A stretch of 64,000 nt of DNA from Notamacropus eugenii (GCF_028372415.1 NC_092875.1:409215239-409279238), one strand, 5' to 3'; counted from the stretch's first letter, positions 47,948 through 56,207 are shown. Made by a program: numbers and translations. The notes: a model not told the origin generated them from the sequence alone.

Positions 47948-49512
47948 CACCAAAAAGTCGAGCAAAAGGCACCTCTGAAAAATGAAAGAAAAAAACACAC
48001 AAAACAAAACAACCTCTGCACGACCAGTCTGCCTTGCCGCTGCCTTGCTGCTGCTGCTGCCGCTGCCGCTGCCACTGCCGCTGTGAGGCTGCGGGTGCTG
48101 CCGCTGCTGCTGCACAGAGTTGCAGTCCAACGGCCCATTTTGCAATCTTCAAGAACTGGGAGAAACTCTCTCGCCTGCCCCAATAGTCATTTCGAAATCC
48201 CTGAAGTCTGCTGCTTCTAGTGCCCCCAACTTGTATTAAACGAATTTGCTAGTTATCTCGCGAACGGCGGACAAATTGTATGTAACTCCTGCAGAAAGCT
48301 AGGAGGCAATGCCAAAAGGCATTTAAAAAGTTTAAAATAACAATGATATGGCTGCTAAAGCTACAGGTTAATGTGTCATCTTCTGGAAAGCATGATGAAA
48401 TATGTGCTGTGCTTCTTAAACCAGAAAGAGTTTTTTGGTGGTTTTTTTATTTTTTAAAAATTTAGTGTTAAAAAAAGTTTCGAGGTCCTATAGTGGCCCA
48501 AGCCAAAAACTCTGTTGAAGTAACTCTTGGGTTTATAATGCAGGGGATTTTGGTAGGGTGAATCTAGCATGAATCATCAATGTGATTTTTTTTTCCGGCA
48601 ACCCGATCAATACCAATTGATTCTAGCTCTGTAGGCTATTACATTAAAAAAAAGTTCCTCAAACAATAAGTTAACCAAGCAGTCTTCTTCCGAAAAGTTA
48701 ACTTCAAGGTCTTAGTCACTTAGTCTACCTATATCAGAATTGTAATCAGTTTATGAGCTCCTTATAGTTAGCTATTGAAAATTAAGTGGCTTTGGAAGGA
48801 TTTTTTTTTAAAGGGTATCTTATATTCCACCTAGATTACTGTTTTGAATAAATTTGAGAAGAGGAAAGGAAGGATCCACAGAGCAGAAAACTATTTTCCA
48901 CCTAAAAACTTCCTCTGCCAATATTAGCTTTGTGCCAAGTTTCTGGAACCACGTTTCCCAGACATAGGAGTAAATTCAGTGTCCCCCAAAAGTCATATAA
49001 TATAGTTATCCAGGAAAGAGGTAAAAAATAGTACACATATGATATACATAATTAGTTTATAAATGGGTCGTCTATAGTCTTTAGGATACTGATGCTTCCT
49101 CCCCACCGTTACCCCCCCCCCCCAGAGGAGATAACATCTCTAAACTAATTACAGCAGGAACTTTGAGCATCCAGTCCTAACTGCTGAACTATTGCTCATT
49201 CACTCTTCATGTGTTAATGATAACCCTAGCAATAAATACTGCTTCCAGTCCGGAATGTCACTTCCTTAAGTTTTCCTATTGCTGTACATTCCGGAGCAGT
49301 TAACTTGGTACAACGAACCATCTTCAAAGAGAGGCGTTAAGCAGACCAGAACAGCACAGAACAGATCATGACGGGTAGACAGAAAAGTACGAGACAAATC
49401 AGTCCGACAAACAAACCTTAGCCTACTTACCCTGGACTGTGCGATCTTCCATGAACTGGCACAGCAGGATCAGGAGTAAAAGCATGCCCGGCTGGTTTCT
49501 CTGATTTAACAT
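43855..49512 (-). CDS. FST: Follistatin precursor, complete gene with six coding exons
   Basis: Secreted antagonist that binds activins, myostatin/GDF11 and some BMPs and blocks receptor access. Coding exons, in transcript order, are 49512-49431, 47421-47230, 46762-46544, 46089-45865, 45044-44814 and 43937-43855. Every internal junction is phase 1 and all introns are GT-AG. The joined frame is 1032 nt: 343 residues plus TAA. Visible parts: signal peptide (about 1-27), N-terminal domain (28-91), three 10-cysteine follistatin domains (about 92-165, 166-240, 241-316), and an acidic tail ending SSILEW. Basic stretch [13 protein letters not shown] (103-115) is the heparan-binding site. Conserved sequons are NIT (N123) and NAT (about N287). 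The human precursor is 344 residues; this one lacks one signal-peptide residue. Identity is clear from near-identity to vertebrate follistatin throughout. FSTL3 is excluded because it has only two follistatin domains. Confidence 0.98.
43938..44201 (-). other. FST: FST alternative 3' exon segment (short isoform)
   Basis: A strong acceptor (CTTTTTATCTGATTTCAG) ends at 44202. Splicing exon 5 to 44201 joins T to GA and makes TGA directly after Asn316, giving the tail-less short precursor (human FST317, mature FS288, cell-surface form). The segment is 264 nt to the normal exon 6 acceptor and matches the human alternative region as I remember it (GAATCTGCC after the acceptor). A second possible site (TTCTTCAG then AA, about 44170) would also give a stop, but has a weaker pyrimidine tract. 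Confidence 0.85.
44566..44745. repeat. Pyrimidine tract (TTCC/TTC), FST intron 5
   Basis: Plus strand is nearly all C/T with many TTCC units; the FST transcript is purine-rich here. It lies about 70 nt after the exon 5 donor. Confidence 0.9.
44814..45044 (-). CDS. FST: FST exon 5: follistatin domain 3
   Basis: 231 nt; acceptor ATTTTAG, donor T then GTAAGTG. Encodes [20 protein letters not shown] through VKHSGSCN, with sequon DNAT in the Kazal part. Residue 259 is Ser (TCC) where human and, from memory, chicken have Phe (TTC) in LWDFKVGRGRC. The long plus-strand open frame overlapping this exon is an antisense shadow. Confidence 0.97.
45158..45196. repeat. CA/CACAGA microsatellite, FST intron 4
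   Basis: Short alternation of ACACAC and AGACAC units in FST intron 4, about 115 nt upstream of the exon 5 acceptor. Confidence 0.8.
45865..46089 (-). CDS. FST: FST exon 4: follistatin domain 2
   Basis: 225 nt; acceptor TTATTTCAG, donor A then GTAGGT. Encodes [20 protein letters not shown] through GLAYEGKCI, with the Kazal part [19 protein letters not shown]. With domain 1 it wraps the ligand in known follistatin-activin structures. All ten cysteines are present. Reading past the donor runs into intronic codons, so the longer open frame seen here is not the real product. Confidence 0.97.
46340..46458 (-). repeat. MIR-like SINE fragment, FST intron 3
   Basis: Contains CATTTATATAGCC, ATTAGCTCATTTGATCC and CCATTTTAAAGATGA, the reverse of the conserved CORE region of MIR-type SINEs. 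It is old and diverged. Confidence 0.55.
46544..46762 (-). CDS. FST: FST exon 3: follistatin domain 1
   Basis: 219 nt; acceptor CTCCTAG, donor A then GTAGGT. Encodes [14 protein letters not shown] through QYQGKCK. This is an EGF-like part followed by a Kazal-like part ([21 protein letters not shown]). It carries the basic heparan-sulfate-binding cluster and the glycosylation sequon CSNITW at N123. Substitutions relative to human are conservative (E to D, R to K, A to S). Confidence 0.97.
47230..47421 (-). CDS. FST: FST exon 2: N-terminal domain
   Basis: 192 nt; acceptor CTGTTACAG, donor G then GTAGAG. Encodes the N-terminal ligand-contact domain from [15 protein letters not shown] through [17 protein letters not shown], with all expected cysteines. 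Differences from the human sequence I recall include TGLSKEE for TELSKEE, CSSG for [13 protein letters not shown] for TEEDVNDNT. The last of these creates an N-D-S sequon at residue 70. The Trp, Phe and Met residues of the hydrophobic activin-contact face are intact. Confidence 0.97.
47433..47670. repeat. Purine tract with (GA)n, FST intron 1
   Basis: About 240 nt of almost pure purine on the plus strand, with uninterrupted (GA)n at about 47532-47618. On the FST transcript it is pyrimidine and ends about 10 nt before the exon 2 acceptor. Confidence 0.95.
47901..47944. repeat. (CA)n microsatellite, FST intron 1
   Basis: About 22 CA units. It produces several minus-strand shadow frames rich in Cys and Val, which are not coding. 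Confidence 0.95.
48040..48115. repeat. CTG/CCG trinucleotide-rich tract, FST intron 1
   Basis: Imperfect GCTGCTGCTGCTGCC followed by CCGCTG variants, then CCGCTGCTGCTGCAC. Minus-strand frames through it read poly-Ala, poly-Gln or poly-Ser. It is intronic to FST and has no supporting splice context. Confidence 0.85.
49249..49295. repeat. Perfect 10-bp inverted repeat in FST intron 1
   Basis: TCCGGAATGT at 49249-49258 and its exact reverse complement ACATTCCGGA at 49286-49295, spaced by 27 nt. Each arm overlaps an ETS core (CCGGAA) and a TEAD core (GGAATG). Confidence 0.8.
49375..49417 (-). promoter_or_regulatory. Candidate SMAD and forkhead motifs in FST intron 1
   Basis: GTAGACAG (49375-49382, containing an AGAC box) lies 24 nt from GACAAACAAACC (49406-49417, forkhead-type). 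Mouse Fst is reported to have an intron 1 enhancer with SMAD and FOXL2 sites; whether these are the same elements is inference. Confidence 0.35.
49431..49512 (-). CDS. FST: FST exon 1, coding part: signal peptide
   Basis: Encodes 27 codons plus one base. It starts MLNQRNQPG, then a leucine-rich core (MLLLLILLC), then QFMEDRTVQ. The start ATG has A at -3. The donor reads CAGG then GTAAGT, and the lone final G joins CT of exon 2 to make the Ala of AGNCW. From memory, the MLNQR start resembles the chicken precursor more than the eutherian MVRARHQ start. The signal peptidase site is near the exon boundary and was not computed. Confidence 0.95.
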
Positions 49513-49660
49513 CCTCAGGATACGAGTGAGTGAGCGAGTGAGTGAGTGAGCGAGCGAGCTAGAGAGTATGTGTGTGAGTGTGTGAGCGAGCGAGAGAGCC
49601 ACAATATCAAGTGGAAGAGAGCACCACTAAGACAGACTGCTGTATTCAATGAACGTCAGA
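49513..49660 (-). promoter_or_regulatory. FST: FST 5' UTR, probable start region
   Basis: Sequence between the ATG and the TATA-like box. It contains a degenerate (GAGT/GAGC)n tract on the plus strand (CACTCACTCGCTC on the transcript) at about 49524-49600. A CRE-like TGACGTTCA lies at 49658-49650. The transcription start is inferred at roughly 49650-49660 from the TATA-like position. Confidence 0.6.
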
Positions 49661-49677
49661 ATCGGAGTGCAGTCTCT

Positions 49678-49690
49678 CTTTAAATCTATA
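49678..49690 (-). promoter_or_regulatory. TATA-like box of FST
   Basis: Reads TATAGATTTAAAG on the minus strand, about 170 nt upstream of the start codon. It is the only AT-rich box of this kind between the ATG and the GC-rich block. Functional use is inferred. Confidence 0.5.
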
Positions 49691-49726
49691 TGGGGGTCTT
49701 AGTTGTTTGCGGTGGGCGGTCTCCTA

Positions 49727-49785
49727 GTGTGTGTGTGTGTGAGTGTGTGTATGTGTGTGAGTGTGTGTGTATGTGTGTGTGTGTT
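49727..49785. repeat. (TG)n with GA interruptions near FST promoter
   Basis: GTGTGTGTGAGTGTGTGTATG-type alternation on the plus strand, just upstream of the TATA-like box. Alternating purine-pyrimidine sequence can form Z-DNA. Confidence 0.9.
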
Positions 49786-50040
49786 TGGGGGTGGGGAGAT
49801 TTTCAAAAGTTCAGTGTGAATCAGGTGACATTTTCCACCTTCCCAATTATCTGTTTTAGGTGCATACGCTGCCTGAAATCAAATCTGACGAGGGGGAATC
49901 GTTGGAGTTCTTGTTTGCGTAGTAGCAAGGGGGAGGGTGTGAAACTAGACTGGGAGGGGGGAGGGAAGGAGCTTTGGGGGTGAGGGGGTGGGGAAGAACA
50001 CCCACTTAAAGTCATGAATACCGGCCACACTTTTGAATGC

Positions 50041-50220
50041 AACCCCTAAGAACCAACAGCCGCCGCCGGCTCCCTCGGCTGGGGAAGGGGGGGGTGGGGC
50101 GGCGGTGACTGGGGGGTGGGGGGGTGGCGGGGAGGCGAAGGCGTGGAAGAGCGGGGCGGAGTGGGGGGGGGGGGGGTGGAATGGAGGGGAAACGTGAGTT
50201 TGTCTTCTCCGGGCGTTCTT
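50041..50220. promoter_or_regulatory. GC-rich FST promoter block with GC boxes and G-runs
   Basis: CpG-dense in an otherwise AT-rich window: GCCGCCGCCGG near 50060, GGGGCGG at 50096-50102 and 50153-50159 (Sp1-type boxes), and a run of about 14 G starting at 50163. The plus-strand G-runs could form a G-quadruplex. It lies 0.5-0.7 kb upstream of the start codon. Confidence 0.6.
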
Positions 50221-50378
50221 CTTTCAGTTCCGAAAGACTTTTTTTTTAAACCCCAACATAACACCAGGCTGCTGAAATATCTAGCTCCGGGTCAGCTCTA
50301 AACGTGCGTTTATTGCGTATGTTCTGCTGCTCATGAGATTCATGTAATCTCTGCAAAGAAAGAAAAGGTCCGTGCCGG

Positions 50379-50475
50379 TCTGTCTATTTGTCTGTCTGTC
50401 TGTCTATCCGTCCGTCCATTTGTCTGCTTGTCTTTCTCTCCGTTTGTCGGTCTGTACGTCTTTCTGTCTGTATGC
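50379..50475. repeat. Degenerate (GTCT/GTCC)n repeat
   Basis: GTCTGTCT and GTCCGTCC units with substitutions, upstream of the FST promoter. Confidence 0.85.
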
Positions 50476-50815
50476 TGTGTACGTGGTGTCGTCTTTTCAT
50501 TTTAATGACATTCTCACTCTGGTTGCTGCTAATAATAAATCTAATCCCTAGCACCTTTGAAAACTAGTTAAGGAGGTGGCACAGACACATCTCCCTCTGT
50601 ACTGCCAGTCAGAAACAAACACACCACAAAAGTTTGATACCTAGGGCTTGGCCTTTACTCAAGTCAAAAATCTATCTCCCCCCACCTTTTCCTTTCTACT
50701 TTACAGCTTCTGGAACCTTAGCCTGGAAAGGCGGACGATGTAGGCGGTCTCGCACTCCTTACCCGATCCCCCTCTATTTCTCACTCTCTGTCCTTGACTC
50801 TCTCTGCTCTGCCTC

Positions 50816-50933
50816 TCCTTCCTTCCTTCCTTCCTTCCTTCCTTCCTTCCTTCCTTCCTTCCTTCCTTCCTTCCTTCCTTCCTTCCTTCCTTCCTTCCTT
50901 CCTTCCTTCCTTCTTCTCTGTGTCTGTCTCTCT

Positions 50934-51028
<95 letters not shown>

Positions 51029-51031
51029 CCC
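50816..51031. repeat. (TTCC)n followed by (CT)n
   Basis: (TTCC)n at about 50816-50912, then (CT)n at about 50930-51028. One strand is pure pyrimidine over about 200 nt, giving mirror-image shadow frames of Leu/Ser or Glu/Arg repeats. Confidence 0.95.
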
Positions 51032-51039
51032 TTGTTCGC

Positions 51040-51760
51040 GGAATAAAAAAGATTGCAACATCGATAATGACCGTCTATAGCCTCAGTTTATGAAGCACAG
51101 TGCCTGGCATTCTTCGCTGAAAGTTGGCGGTCTCTCATTTATAACATTTTTTGGCACCGCTGAATGAAACTGAGTAGGCGATATTTCCTTTTATATAAAA
51201 CGATTACTTAACGGAAAATGCTATATTGTTTATTCCAAAACTGCCTTTCTACTTTCTTTTCTTTCGTTTCTGAACCCCTGAAGGACAACAGACAGCGAAA
51301 TATGCAGACAAAATTCTTGGACATTTGCAGGTCACTGGGATTTGTTCTATCGATTTCAAACCCGCCCCGCTACCACTTCTCTTCCCCCTCCCAAGTACTC
51401 CCCATTCCTCCTCTCTCTGCCTCCCCCAACCTTCCCTCATGCCCCCCTCCCACTCCATCCACAACTGCAAATAACTCAGTGATAACAGATTTTTTTCCAC
51501 CAACTGCAGGAGATAGTGCTAATCTTTTAATAAAAGATCCCATTACAATGGGATCTGTCTGGACAGACTATAATAGATCCAGAAATACAGCCGTGCTAAT
51601 ATTAGAAGACAGTTGTTTGGGTGCCTCTCAGACGGGCCGAAGTCCTGCTTTGAAAGTGGGCATGAATCACAAAGACCCGCGGCCGCCGCACCTGCACTCG
51701 GGCCCATTCAGTGCAACAGACTGGTAAAAACGAGTGACCTCGCCGCTGCATTTCGCTTTA
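51040..51760. promoter_or_regulatory. Transposon-free, CpG-containing upstream region of FST
   Basis: No recognisable transposon. CpGs are more frequent than in the rest of the window, with a GCGGCCGC at about 51679. Open frames here lack codon or domain signals. The composition suggests an unmethylated, possibly conserved regulatory region. Confidence 0.45.
51535..51568. promoter_or_regulatory. Palindrome and paired SMAD boxes upstream of FST
   Basis: AGATCCCATT (51535-51544), spacer AC, then the exact inverse AATGGGATCT (51547-51556). Immediately next is GTCTGGACAGAC (51557-51568), two inverted CAGAC boxes. Located about 2 kb upstream of the FST start codon in a transposon-free stretch. 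Confidence 0.6.
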
Positions 51761-51883
51761 TAATTATCATCGTGAGGACTTGAGGGGAGGGGGTGGGGGC
51801 AGACCGGCTTTTACTTCAGACAGCTTTGGAGGCTCCACATCCTTCTTAATCTTTCCAGATTCGGTGCCACTCTTTGCCTCCAT

Positions 51884-51884
51884 T

Positions 51885-51967
<83 letters not shown>

Positions 51968-52145
51968 GTCTCTCCCTCTCTCCTTCCCACCATTTCCTTC
52001 CTCTCCCTCCCTCCTCTCTTCCTCCTCTTCATCTCCCCGCCCCCCCTTTTCCTGCTGGCTCTTCCCTCTTCTGTCTCTTCCCCTCTCCCTCCCCCCTCTC
52101 TTCCATCTCCCCTTTCCCATCGTCTTCTTTCCTCCTTCCCTCCAA
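51884..52145. repeat. (CT)n and extended pyrimidine tract
   Basis: (CT)n with CC interruptions at 51884-51972, continuing as mixed C/T-rich sequence to about 52145. Shadow frames on both strands are not coding. Confidence 0.95.
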
Positions 52146-52330
52146 TCCAGCTAGCATTAATGCAGGGTTGTTTAGTGCCCTCTAATGGCAGATGACATTA
52201 ACAATTAATAACAAAATGCCCCTTATTCAGGAGCCTGCCGATAAGTGGCACATTTCCAAAGCTGAATTTCTTTATTCAAGAGATAGATTTGGTTCTTATG
52301 TGGTAATGTGCTGGGAAAAGTTTGTTTTTC
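52140..52330. promoter_or_regulatory. Candidate conserved noncoding element with CTCF-like motif
   Basis: Unique-looking sequence rich in ATTA/TAAT homeodomain cores. TGCCCTCTAATGGCA at 52176-52190 differs at about one position from the reverse CTCF core. It follows a long pyrimidine tract. Conservation could not be tested here. Confidence 0.35.
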
Positions 52331-53700
52331 CCTTCAACTGTTTTCCCAAGAGACCAGAGAAAGCTCAGTTGGGGGAGTTTGGGGGTGAGGTGGTGAAGGA
52401 GTGTAAAGGATGAAAATTGTAGACAGATTTCCTATTTTCCACAGGACTTTATTTCCCAATGGTAATAGAAAATTTAGCTTCCGTTTTCTGATTAACAATC
52501 CAAGTAAAGCAATGAAATACAACATCCTGGTGGTACATACAAGGCATCCGAGAAGCAAAGGTTTCTTTTTTCCCCCTCTAGTGAATTTGGGGGTGGGGAA
52601 TACAGGTCTGTGTGTGAATTTACATAGGTCAAAGATCATTAAATATACTTCCTAGCCCTGTATCTTGTCCAGTCTATTTCAATCTTCCAGCTGCATTTTC
52701 CTCATTCTTCATCTTACTACCATAGTAGTAAGACATCCATGTCTAGTTGTGGCTAGTGATATGTACTTAGTCACACTTACAAGTACATGTTATCAATAAG
52801 TATTTATAGGTATATTTGACTATCTATGCACTTCTATTTTCTAGCTAATTTAGGTTGGAAGCCCCTAAAGACTTAACTCTACCCTTTCTCCTTATTTAGT
52901 AAATTCATTGGGATAAAAAACACATGATAAGTGCTTAAGAATTATTTTTAATAGTAGTGATGAGATCCAATCTCTTTCAAGATTTTACTAGATGTAACAA
53001 TCTACATTTGTGCACATAATATATGAGAGGCAGAAGGGCATAGTGAATAGAAGTTTGCCCCTGACAAATCCTTATCATATGACTATAGGCAAATTCCTTA
53101 ACTTCTGACTTCCCCAGGCAATAAATGCTCTGAAACTATAAGTTACAGACTTATAAGTTATAGATCTGCATAAATAGAGGAAATTTTCATACCATACTAG
53201 ATATACACTTTACATACACACATACACACACACGGATATTATCATATGCCAGTTTTCTGAGACTGTAAGTTGCAGAACTATTGCTGATTTGCATTAGTAG
53301 AGATAGTTTTTGTACAGCGACTTTTCTACCCCAATGACTTTAGGTCTAGTCTCTACCCACTTTCCACTCTCCAATATACTGTCCTAAGTAATACAAAATC
53401 TCTATATACATATTTTATAGATTCTTGCACACACGCACACGCATATACTCCTAATTCTTCAAGTCTATAGAAAATGCAGAAAAGAGTTGTTGATCTGGGT
53501 GACTTAAATACAAAATTACATGGATATTTTTGTCATGATCGTTTGTATATTTGATGTACCCATATATCTGTCTCTCTCTGGTTATATGGATGAAGCCTGT
53601 ATCCTAGAGATATATAAATTCCAAGAATCTAGGCTAGTTTCTTCATAATGCCAATAGAATTGAGTGCAAAGAAATATCATAGTCTCCTCAATTTCTTTTT
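52331..53700. other. Upstream intergenic region
   Basis: No gene. A diverged SINE of the 58525 type is visible at about 53030-53160, with a second similar piece at 53250-53340, and a short CA repeat between them. Confidence 0.4.
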
Positions 53701-53759
53701 GTCTAGACAAAGTCAAATGTCCAATTTGATCAGTTGATCAAGTTGACCAAACTGACCAT

Positions 53760-54560
53760 TTGTTTTGGCATTACAGAGGCACAATCTCATTGTCTTTGTT
53801 GGACCTGGAGGGCAGGGTGTGAACGTAATAACTTTTCTTATTCAAACACTTTTGCTTATAGCAATTCTCGGCACCAGTGGGAGACCCAACAAAAAATTAC
53901 TTCTCTCTTCAGAGAGGGCGCAGGTCAGGGTTGAGGTTACTGGAAAGCACAGTGTGGAAAACACAAATTCTATGTTGCTTTTGCCCTTGTGAACAAGCAG
54001 CCTGGTATTTACTTTGTAGTACAGACTCATCCTGTTTTTCACATGCACCTTGGTTAGTATTGATCTGTTTGGTAAAATGTCTATTGTTATTCTGCATGGC
54101 AAAACAGTAATGAATACTGTCATTGTATTCCCTGCTCCCTGGCCATATTCCTAGCAACGAGTCACAGGTCAATACTTGTTCCATATGTGTGTCCTCTGTG
54201 CATCATCAGAAGATCAATCCAATTGCAGTGGGGTGGAATTCTATCACACCTGTTCGGTGACATCACAGAGGAACAGCTGCTGTTTCTTGTATTATTTTAT
54301 CTCCTTTAAGTGTTAAATATTGGGTTTACATATGCCAGAATGTCAGGGTCACATTTTAAAATGAAAATGCCTTCTTTCATCTATTTGTGTGCTTCCATTT
54401 TCAACTTTGTTCCTCTTCAGCTTGGCCAAAAAGTAAATGTAAATTAACAGTTTCTGAGCAACACAAAAACTCTGCTGGTCTTTATTGTTTTCTGTTGACT
54501 TCAAAAGATATCTTCGTCATAAAGTTTATAAATTATAAATGCTGCAGTTTAGTAAATTCT
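53760..54560. promoter_or_regulatory. Repeat-free block upstream of FST, candidate enhancer
   Basis: About 800 nt without recognised repeats, holding GGTGACATCACAGAGG (AP-1/CRE-like TGACATCA), CAGCTG E-box and GTCACAGGTCA (nuclear-receptor-like half site). Several overlapping frames on both strands are chance. About 4.3-5 kb upstream of the FST start. Confidence 0.35.
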
Positions 54561-54639
54561 TTAATGAAGATTCTAGGAGAACTCTTATATAAGTGATTAT
54601 TTGGGGCTAGGACTTACCTGGCTAAAGTTTAGCTCCCCA

Positions 54640-54663
54640 CATGAGGGTTTTTTTTTTTTTTTT
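54640..54663. repeat. Poly(T) run
   Basis: Run of about 19 T, possibly a reversed retroposon tail, with no element attached that I can recognise. Confidence 0.6.
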
Positions 54664-54782
54664 GGTTTTTGTTCTTTCTGCCTCTGTCTCTCTGTAGAAA
54701 GTATAAGAATATCAGACTGAGTCGCTTTTTTTATCTTTTGCTTTTAAAATGAAATGTTAGACTATAGGTAATTTACAAACTG

Positions 54783-55030
54783 GGGGCAGCTAGGTGGCGC
54801 AATAGAGAAGAGTGCCGGGTCTGAAGTCAGGAGTCTCATCTTCCTGAGTTCAAATATGACGTCAGACATTTACTGCCCTTGGGCAAGTCACTTTACCTGG
54901 TTTGCCTCAGTTCCCTCATCTGAAGGAAGAAGTTGGAGAAGGAAATGGCAAATCAATCCAGTATCTTTGCCAGGAAAAACCCCGAATGGGGTCATGAAGA
55001 GTCAAATATGACTGAAATGACTGAACAACA
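54783..55030 (+). repeat. WSINE1-like SINE with perfect 13-bp target duplication
   Basis: GGGGCAGCTAGGTGGCGCAA head, GGCAAATCAATCCAGTATCT, tail GACTGAAATGACTGAACAAC. Flanked by AATTTACAAACTG at 54770-54782 and 55031-55043. The youngest-looking insertion in the window. Confidence 0.96.
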
Positions 55031-55049
55031 AATTTACAAACTGAATATT

Positions 55050-56200
55050 AAAGTTTCCAACTCTCTAATTAGGCATGATGGAAAATGGAAACTTTCCCGT
55101 TGGTAAATAGAGTAAAGTTATTATGTAAAAAGCAGATTTCTCTATAAAAACAATTGCTTACTCATATCCTATATAGTTTGGGGCATTGTGCAACCTCATG
55201 GTGTTAGGACCAGGGTTTGGGAACAGAGCTAACTTCCAAGTTAGCTGGTCTGCTAATGAATTTCTCAGTTGTAGAGCACCATGAATATCTTAAAGGAAAA
55301 AGACTCTCTACACAAGACACCCAACTCAACAAACAAAGACAAGCAAAATATATTTGGTGAGGTGTCAGCAAAACAACCAATCAGAATAGAATGTTTCAAT
55401 TTTGAATCAGTTCACTTTAAAGTTTCAACTTTAATTGTTTTAATTTTTTAAGTTTTAAAGCCAGTAGCCCCTACAATTCTTTATTTTGACATTGTTCATT
55501 TTTCTACCTATTTACATTGGCCTTCACTTTTTGCTTTCTCTTTGAAGAAATTCATTTGATCTCCAGAACTTACCAGTGTATAAACTTCAGTCTTTTTGAC
55601 AATGAGTACATCTACCCTACTCTGTAGTTGGTGGGGTTGTGAGCAAGCAGGTCAGTGGCTTTATCTCTTCTTATGATGAACAGAATGTCCTTGTTCAAAA
55701 CAACCATTGACCTCCATTGAATACTGATCAGCCACTTCATCTCTCTGTCTGTGTACCTGTTTGCTTATATTTTCTTTTACACATTTTGCTTGCAGCTCCA
55801 TGCTTTTTGTTTGCCTCATTGCAGCAGGGGTCTACACCAGGTAGGCACTCAAGATGCCCACCTGATGGCCTAAGGGACTGAGTCAAGTCACTGACTGCCT
55901 TTGGATCCACAGGAGCTGAGATGCAAGGAACACAGCTTTAGTGCTAGTGCGTCTCTGATACTTCTGCCCTTGCTACTGTCATCATTGTGTATCTTAATTT
56001 ACTATGAAGTATGACTTCTTTGAGCTATTTATGAATGAACCAGGAAGCTGAAGAGGATGTCATTGGCAGGTCCAGAGATTACAGGTAAGCTGAAAATGAT
56101 TTCTTCTGTGGCTCGTTAGTTAAGCTTATAGTTTGAGGATGTATTATTTTAGTCAGTTTTTCTCCAAAAGGATCTGTGTGTGCACTCTTTGAAATTCATC
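55050..56200. other. Upstream intergenic, no gene seen
   Basis: Unassigned, mostly unique-looking sequence. No open frame of note. Confidence 0.4.
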
Positions 56201-56207
56201 TTTCATT

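Larger units (their letters stand above)
47422..49430 (-). other. FST: FST intron 1
   Basis: 2009 nt. Contains, in transcript order: forkhead-like and SMAD-like motifs just after exon 1, a perfect 10-bp inverted repeat (49249-49295), a C-run near 49110, a CTG/CCG trinucleotide region, (CA)n, and a very long (CT)n tract ending close to the exon 2 acceptor. No interspersed transposon is recognisable, which fits a regulatory intron. Confidence 0.8.

Noticed and set aside
47864-48183. Three overlapping minus-strand frames with poly-Ala, Gln/Ser and Cys/Val runs
   Set aside because: All derive from the CTG/CCG tract and the (CA)n repeat within FST intron 1.
50816-51031. Array of regular repeats as a CRISPR-like or satellite array
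   Set aside because: Simple (TTCC)n and (CT)n with no spacers, in a vertebrate genome.
51218-51727. 169-codon frame upstream of FST
   Set aside because: No domain, no splice context, crosses the palindrome and regulatory-looking DNA; composition is not coding-like.
54783-55030. tRNA gene suggested by the SINE head
   Set aside because: SINE heads are tRNA-derived, but none here can fold as an intact cloverleaf with proper arms.
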